Origin: Voacanga thouarsii
Taxonomy: Eukaryota > Streptophyta > Magnoliopsida > Gentianales > Apocynaceae
Direction: 5' to 3'
Length of the DNA: 64,000 bases
Assembly: GCA_026120185.1 (NCBI GenBank)
Contig: JANUWF010001109.1
Coordinates: forward strand, 5,852,366-5,916,365
Below, one piece after another: positions 59,330 to 64,000 of this stretch. Below the pieces are notes generated by a model that worked only from the letters and a program-made list of their open reading frames with translations, did no database searches and was not told where the DNA came from. The position numbers and the translations under genes were made by a program. Numbering within the stretch: position 1 is the stretch's first letter; the number at the start of each line of letters is the position of its first letter.

Positions 59330-61494
59330 GGTGTAACCACCTGGGCTGGTTGTAGAATACGTGTAAGCTTGCTGTCTCGCTATGGAACATGGCCACTGCA
59401 GGAATATAAACATCTATGAAGAACTTGAATGAGAACTCCAAGAAGCATGGTTCATAACTGACCACATGCATACCCTTGACTCTCAACACCTTCACTTAGT
59501 TTCTCAATCACAGTTCCTAGTGTCATCAGGCTTTTATTTATGTGCGAGCCTTCTTCCAAACGAACACCCTCTGCTCCAGTCTTTGCAGCACGTTCTGAAC
59601 TAGCCAAGTCCACCAAGTTCTGAGTAATAACTCGTAAACAGAAGTACAGGGAGAAAAGTAGTTATCAATGAGAAAGAACACAGAATATATGTGATATGTA
59701 AAATAAACCGAATAGAAGCAGTTACTAAAGATGATCTTCAGTGAACGGAGAAAACGAAAAGGAAGATTCCCAACCACACACCAGAACAGATACACAGGCT
59801 GCATCACATGAATTTTCTGCATCAGCTGCCTCAGTTTTCTCCCTACTCTCAATTATCTATGATCAAAATTATTAGGTTCAAGTTAAGCGTACTTAGGTTA
59901 CAGAAGAATAAAGCAAAAAAGTGGACATACCATGCGGAATATTGTATGCGATCTACTACTATACAAATTCATATTTGTCTCTCCAGTGTGACGATGAGCT
60001 GTAAAAGAAAATGAAGGAAAAGAAAATAAAGTGTTATCCACAACTTAAAACCTAAACAGCTAGTAACTAAAATGAGGATATAAGTGTCCCAAATTTCCAC
60101 CCAGGCCCCCCTTTTCTCCATGCTTCTGATAAGGAGACGACGAAAGAAGACACCAAATAAAAAGATTAAGTCAATACATAACAAGACTTTAAGAAATCAT
60201 GTAGATACATGCTAAAAATGAAGAACTTGGAAAAGATTTTTTGCTGCTCAGTACATATTAACCAAATCATGAAGAAATTTTTTGAAAAGACTACAAAATT
60301 ATGCCACGTGAAGATCATTGGAAGTTATGACGGATTCCTTTTCTCCCGCGGCTAGCCTGGATGTCAAACTCCAAAACACTTGAATGAAGAAGAGGAAAAA
60401 GATAGAAAATATAGGGAATATAGTGGAGGGAAATAAAGTAAAGTAATAGACGGACTTACATTCTCCAAATTCCATAAGTCCCAAGACTTGATTAGGAGAG
60501 GCAACAATTTCTTCTCTTAAACCAGAAACAAATATTCCTCGCTTCATATTAAAAAATGATTAAAGAATGCCACAGGATATTTTAGGGGCATGTAATTGTC
60601 ACATAAGCATGAGGCATTATAAATAACTACCTCAATGCTCTCATGAATTTGCAGCTTTCGGTGCTCTGGAGCTAATAGATCATTTATCTCTTCATTATAG
60701 ATCTCCATATAGGACATACGCAAAAGAAGCTCTCGATCCACTTCCTAAAATTTAAATGAAATACATGTAAAACATTTTATCACGCAGAATGCACATCTAT
60801 CTATCTTCTAGTCATATTAGATTGGATACATTTAAAAAAAAAAAAAAAAAAGAGCTATTTTATATCGACAAATAAAAGCCTGAAAAAAAAAAAAAAATAG
60901 ATTAACGGCCCCTGAACTATTTGAAGATTAACTGCTACCTCTTGTATTATGTTAAACAAATCGTGCACAGCAAGAGAGATGACTCCAGGCTCGGAAGCTG
61001 ATCCTCGCATAGTATGCGTTTTTTTACTACTTGTTTGCCCATATGCAAAAACAGTCCCTTAAGAAAGTATGTTGACAAGCACAAATAAGATTCATACAGA
61101 GGAGGGAGAATCAGAAATTAAAATCTGAGTTATAAAACCTACTGCAATTCGACACCCTGTAAACGCCACTGATGTTCTACGCATTAGATTGAACATTGAA
61201 AAAGTCAAATGACTCGAGCAGTTCTGGACTAACAAGACATGAAATTTTTTCCTTTCTTTTTCCAGGATCTCAAGACTGGATTTTTGGCACGTTATGAGAC
61301 TGTGAGCAAGAAAATTAGTTTTAAATGAGGATTACAAAGTATTCTGGTACTTAGCTGATTAAGCAGACAAGACAACAAAAACTAATACGGAAACAGAAAT
61401 ATACCATTGAATCCACGAACTGTAGCGGCGACTATATCTTTCGTCCTAGCACTGTAAACCTCCATGGTTTTGCATTCCCCCCTAAATATTCGAT
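59330..61494 (-). pseudogene. Kinesin-7 (CENP-E-like) motor-domain pseudogene
   Basis: Eight exons with GT-AG borders on the minus strand: 61494-61405 (ECKTMEVYSARTKDIV), 61057-60939 (P-loop exon), 60744-60631 (RMSYMEIYNEEINDLLAPEH), 60541-60460 (GIFVSGLREEIV), 59998-59931 (GETNMNLYSSRSHTIFRM, switch I), 59856-59782 (IIESREKTEAADAENSC), 59619-59474 ([20 protein letters not shown], switch II) and 59395-about 59330 (RDSKLTRILQPA). Phases join correctly. The P-loop reads GQTSSKKT instead of GQTSSGKT, switch II reads DLASSE instead of DLAGSE, and a TAG at 59382-59380 replaces the Tyr of HVPYRDSK. The first exons and everything after the last motor helix are missing. A microtubule motor in origin, this copy cannot hydrolyse ATP or be made in full. 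Confidence 0.92.
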
Positions 61495-61671
61495 CTGAAA
61501 CCCCAAGTATTGCACAGGAAGTAAGAAATTTCCCCAAAAAACCAGTAAGAGAATCTGAAAGTTGTCCTTAATGGAATTGGGTAACATAGGGGCTCCAAAA
61601 GTTGTGAATTTTCTTTTTACTATCAAGGTGAATATAACAGTAATTGCAACTTAAAGCTGTAAAAGGACTCC
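61495..61671 (-). other. Intron-like flank of the kinesin relic
   Basis: Sequence upstream of the first recognisable exon, with a good acceptor (GGTTTCAG) at its border. No earlier kinesin exon was recognised before the LTR that starts at 61672. Confidence 0.5.
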
Positions 61672-64000
61672 TGTGACTCCCCCGAGCAAATTCTGAAGTA
61701 ATTCAAGTTCTTTTCTTGGGTGCACCTAACAGCTTTGGTAACCCCCCACTACCTAGGCCCAACAGGGCCGGGGATGTCACCCCATCCAAAGGACAAGGAG
61801 CCTTTATAACTAGGTCACTCAAAAGAAAATAAAAGCAATACTTTAAAATTGAGCTTATTACAACCAAAAAATACAGGAACAAATCCAAAATACTATCTCT
61901 CAAACAACACATAAGATAAATAACATAAAGTCTTCAAAGCAGGTAACAAATCTAGCTACTCATCTCCACAATAGGATCGACTTGAAAACATGACATAAAA
62001 GGTGATGAGATAAAAATCTCAGTAAACCCGTGTGTGCTTTGAGTGTTTCAGGCAAAATAGTTCATGTACGCAAGTTGGAAAATTTTCATAAGAGAAAATG
62101 TTGGCAAGCATTAAATAATGTTAAAGATAAAAAGTGGCATTTTGCTTTTCAAACCATACACGAGTACAATAAATACAACCACTCAAACGGATAGCCAAGG
62201 GTTACCACACGTTGGGCCCCATGACCATATAACGGTCAGAATACCACACTTTGTGCAGACTGACAAAAGGTAGGTGTACAGCTTACCGGGTGAAATACTC
62301 CTCCTTCTCTACACCCAAACTTACCAATTGTCCACTCCAGAAACACAGTCTACATGACTGAAACTTGCTAGCTTGGACCGGCATAACCTACTGGACTGGC
62401 ATCCTATCTGGGAAGGACTCAACCCTCAGAGGTGGACACCTACTAAGAGACTTACCCTAACCCTTCAAAGACTAGTCCTAATAGTCTACCCTTATTGAGT
62501 ACTCAACGTTGATTGTCCCACTTGGGAGAAAACTGATAATACAATGCTTTATTTGGAAACAACAATTAAGGGTTTCTAAAATTTTTGTCAAAGTTGGGTT
62601 TTAGAAAGAGTTTAGTATTTGTGCAAAACTGCATGTTTAACTTTTCAAATGATTTGCTTGACTGAAATAAAAAGGAAAATAGTCCTTAATTGCCTTTACA
62701 AAATGAAAATTCATACACATCGCATTTGGCTTGCCATAGTAATCTTTTGTCTTCAAATAAGTTCATGCAGGAGCTTACCTGATCCTTTGCTTACTCAAAT
62801 TCAAAAATCTTCCAAGGCTGACCTAACCCCGCCTGGGGTAAACACAAGACATAAGGTTATACTCAAGCTATACTCGCTTACATAAATAATTCTAGTTCAA
62901 CTTATTATAATCATGACCCTAATGTCCTAAATTTTAAGGCTAGATGGTAAATGATTTTATAAAATAACTCTAGCTTGATAAGTTAAAATAACTAGGGGTT
63001 GTAAAATAATTACTAATAAATTATAGATTCAAATAATAAATCTTGAGTGTTGTTATTAATAAATAAACTAGGGTTTAATTATTGAAGAATCCTAAGTCCT
63101 AGATTATATTAATAAATGGTAATTCTTTAATAGTAAAATAAATAATAAATTATTACTAATCTCTTAATTAATAATTAATACACAATAAAATTAATAATAA
63201 ATATTTTTTATTAAATTTTGATTAAAAAAATATAAATAATATTTATGAATATATGGCTTACAAGGTCATTAATATTTTACTTATTTATATAAAAAGTTAT
63301 ATATATATATATATATATATTATTTTTAATAAAAGATATCATTTATTTGACTAGTAAAATATCACTATTTCATTTAATATTCCAATTCCTAAACTTCCTA
63401 AGAATTTCGAAATCTTTAGAGGAAAAACATGGTAATAATTTTAATTAGGGTAATAAAATTTGCTAATTAAAATAACCTAGGATCAACAAGATCATGATCA
63501 TAATTTTCCTATTGCTAACAAGAATCATGAACATATACTCCAACATCAATCAACGAACTATTCTATTCATGAATATAGGCTTAAATCCATACCTACTGTC
63601 ACATGGCCAAATCTCTACTAAGCATAATCATACTCACGACTTCAATGAAAATAAGAACATAAAAATCCTATTCACTAAAGGTGACATAACATCTAGCATG
63701 CATAAACATTCATAATTTCTTAAGACATGATGAACATACATCGATTCCCAAGGAATTTCATATAGCTTAATCATGATCATCCATTCTCATGCTCCAATCT
63801 CAACCTCTTCATACATATGCATATTCTCAATCCCCTATTCATATTCTATCCTCTCTAACAACATCTAAGAGACATGAATTCAGAATTAAAAAGAAAGGTT
63901 AAAGAGAAATACTTGGTTGATGATTATTTCGATGGAGATTTAAGAAGGTCCATGTGCTTGAGAGTCTTAACTTGTCCAAGAGAGGAAGAGAAAGAAAATA
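61672..64000. mobile_element. Gypsy-type LTR or element end, runs off window
   Basis: Begins near TGTGACTCCCCCGAG. The opening 700 bases share layout and words with the solo LTR at 39273: a GATGTCACCCC / GGTGTCGCCCC block, ACAAGG-G-CTTTATAAC, then a CCCGTGTGTGCT block. The rest is AT-rich non-coding sequence with a (TA)n run at 63299-63320. No protein is recognised to the window end. Confidence 0.55.

Noticed and set aside
59330..61494. Functional kinesin gene
   Set aside because: An in-frame stop, altered P-loop and switch II glycines, and missing N- and C-terminal exons argue against function.

Overview
This window is a stretch of plant (angiosperm) nuclear DNA that is almost entirely nested transposable elements. 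It is AT-rich and holds one recognisable host-gene relic, a broken kinesin-7 motor domain. The evidence for a plant is the mix of Ty1/copia elements primed by initiator tRNA-Met, Athila-like Ty3/gypsy elements primed by tRNA-Asp, a chromovirus-type gypsy pol, an En/Spm (CACTA) transposon with a Transposase_24-type gene, and an intron-rich CENP-E-like kinesin. The species cannot be named from the sequence. No intact protein-coding gene, rRNA, tRNA gene or CRISPR array was found.

Layout. 1-1417: part of an Athila-like LTR that runs off the left edge, inserted in a minus-strand copia gag/PBS/LTR remnant (1418-3212). 3986-9748: complete but non-autonomous minus-strand Athila-like element. 9749-33090: a minus-strand chromovirus broken open twice. 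A plus-strand copia element (copia-1, 10439-21611, TSD TATCA) sits in its LTR, and a plus-strand Athila-like element (24525-32675, TSD CTAGT/CTGGT) sits in its reverse transcriptase. Copia-1 itself carries a solo LTR (14548-16078, TSD GGATA) in gag. 33091-47101: a minus-strand copia element (copia-2) whose gag is split by a solo LTR of the copia-1 family (38027-43603, TSD TTATG), itself split by a 3.9 kb gypsy-type solo LTR (39273-43137, TSD TCAAG). 47102-57774: a second copy of the Athila-LTR/chromovirus-RT junction, split by a 9.4 kb CACTA element (48155-57531, TSD TCT). 57775-58320: a small CACTA-like non-autonomous element. 59330-61494: the kinesin pseudogene. 61672-64000: a further gypsy-type LTR running off the right edge.

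The CACTA element is the most unusual object. It has dense TTAGTGACAA/TTGTCACTAA subterminal arrays at both ends, an internal satellite of about 17 units of about 150 bp, a sharply bounded GC-rich island, and a three-exon Transposase_24-like gene remnant. No TNPD/TNP2-type transposase is readable.

Relative timing follows from the nesting. The chromovirus is older than copia-1 and the second Athila element. The Athila-in-chromovirus junction was later duplicated, so both copies share it to the base. One copy then received the CACTA element, and copia-2 now lies between the two copies. Exact target-site duplications support seven insertion boundaries to within a few bases. Every reading frame is broken, and in copia-1 the readable stops look like C-to-T decay of methylated DNA.
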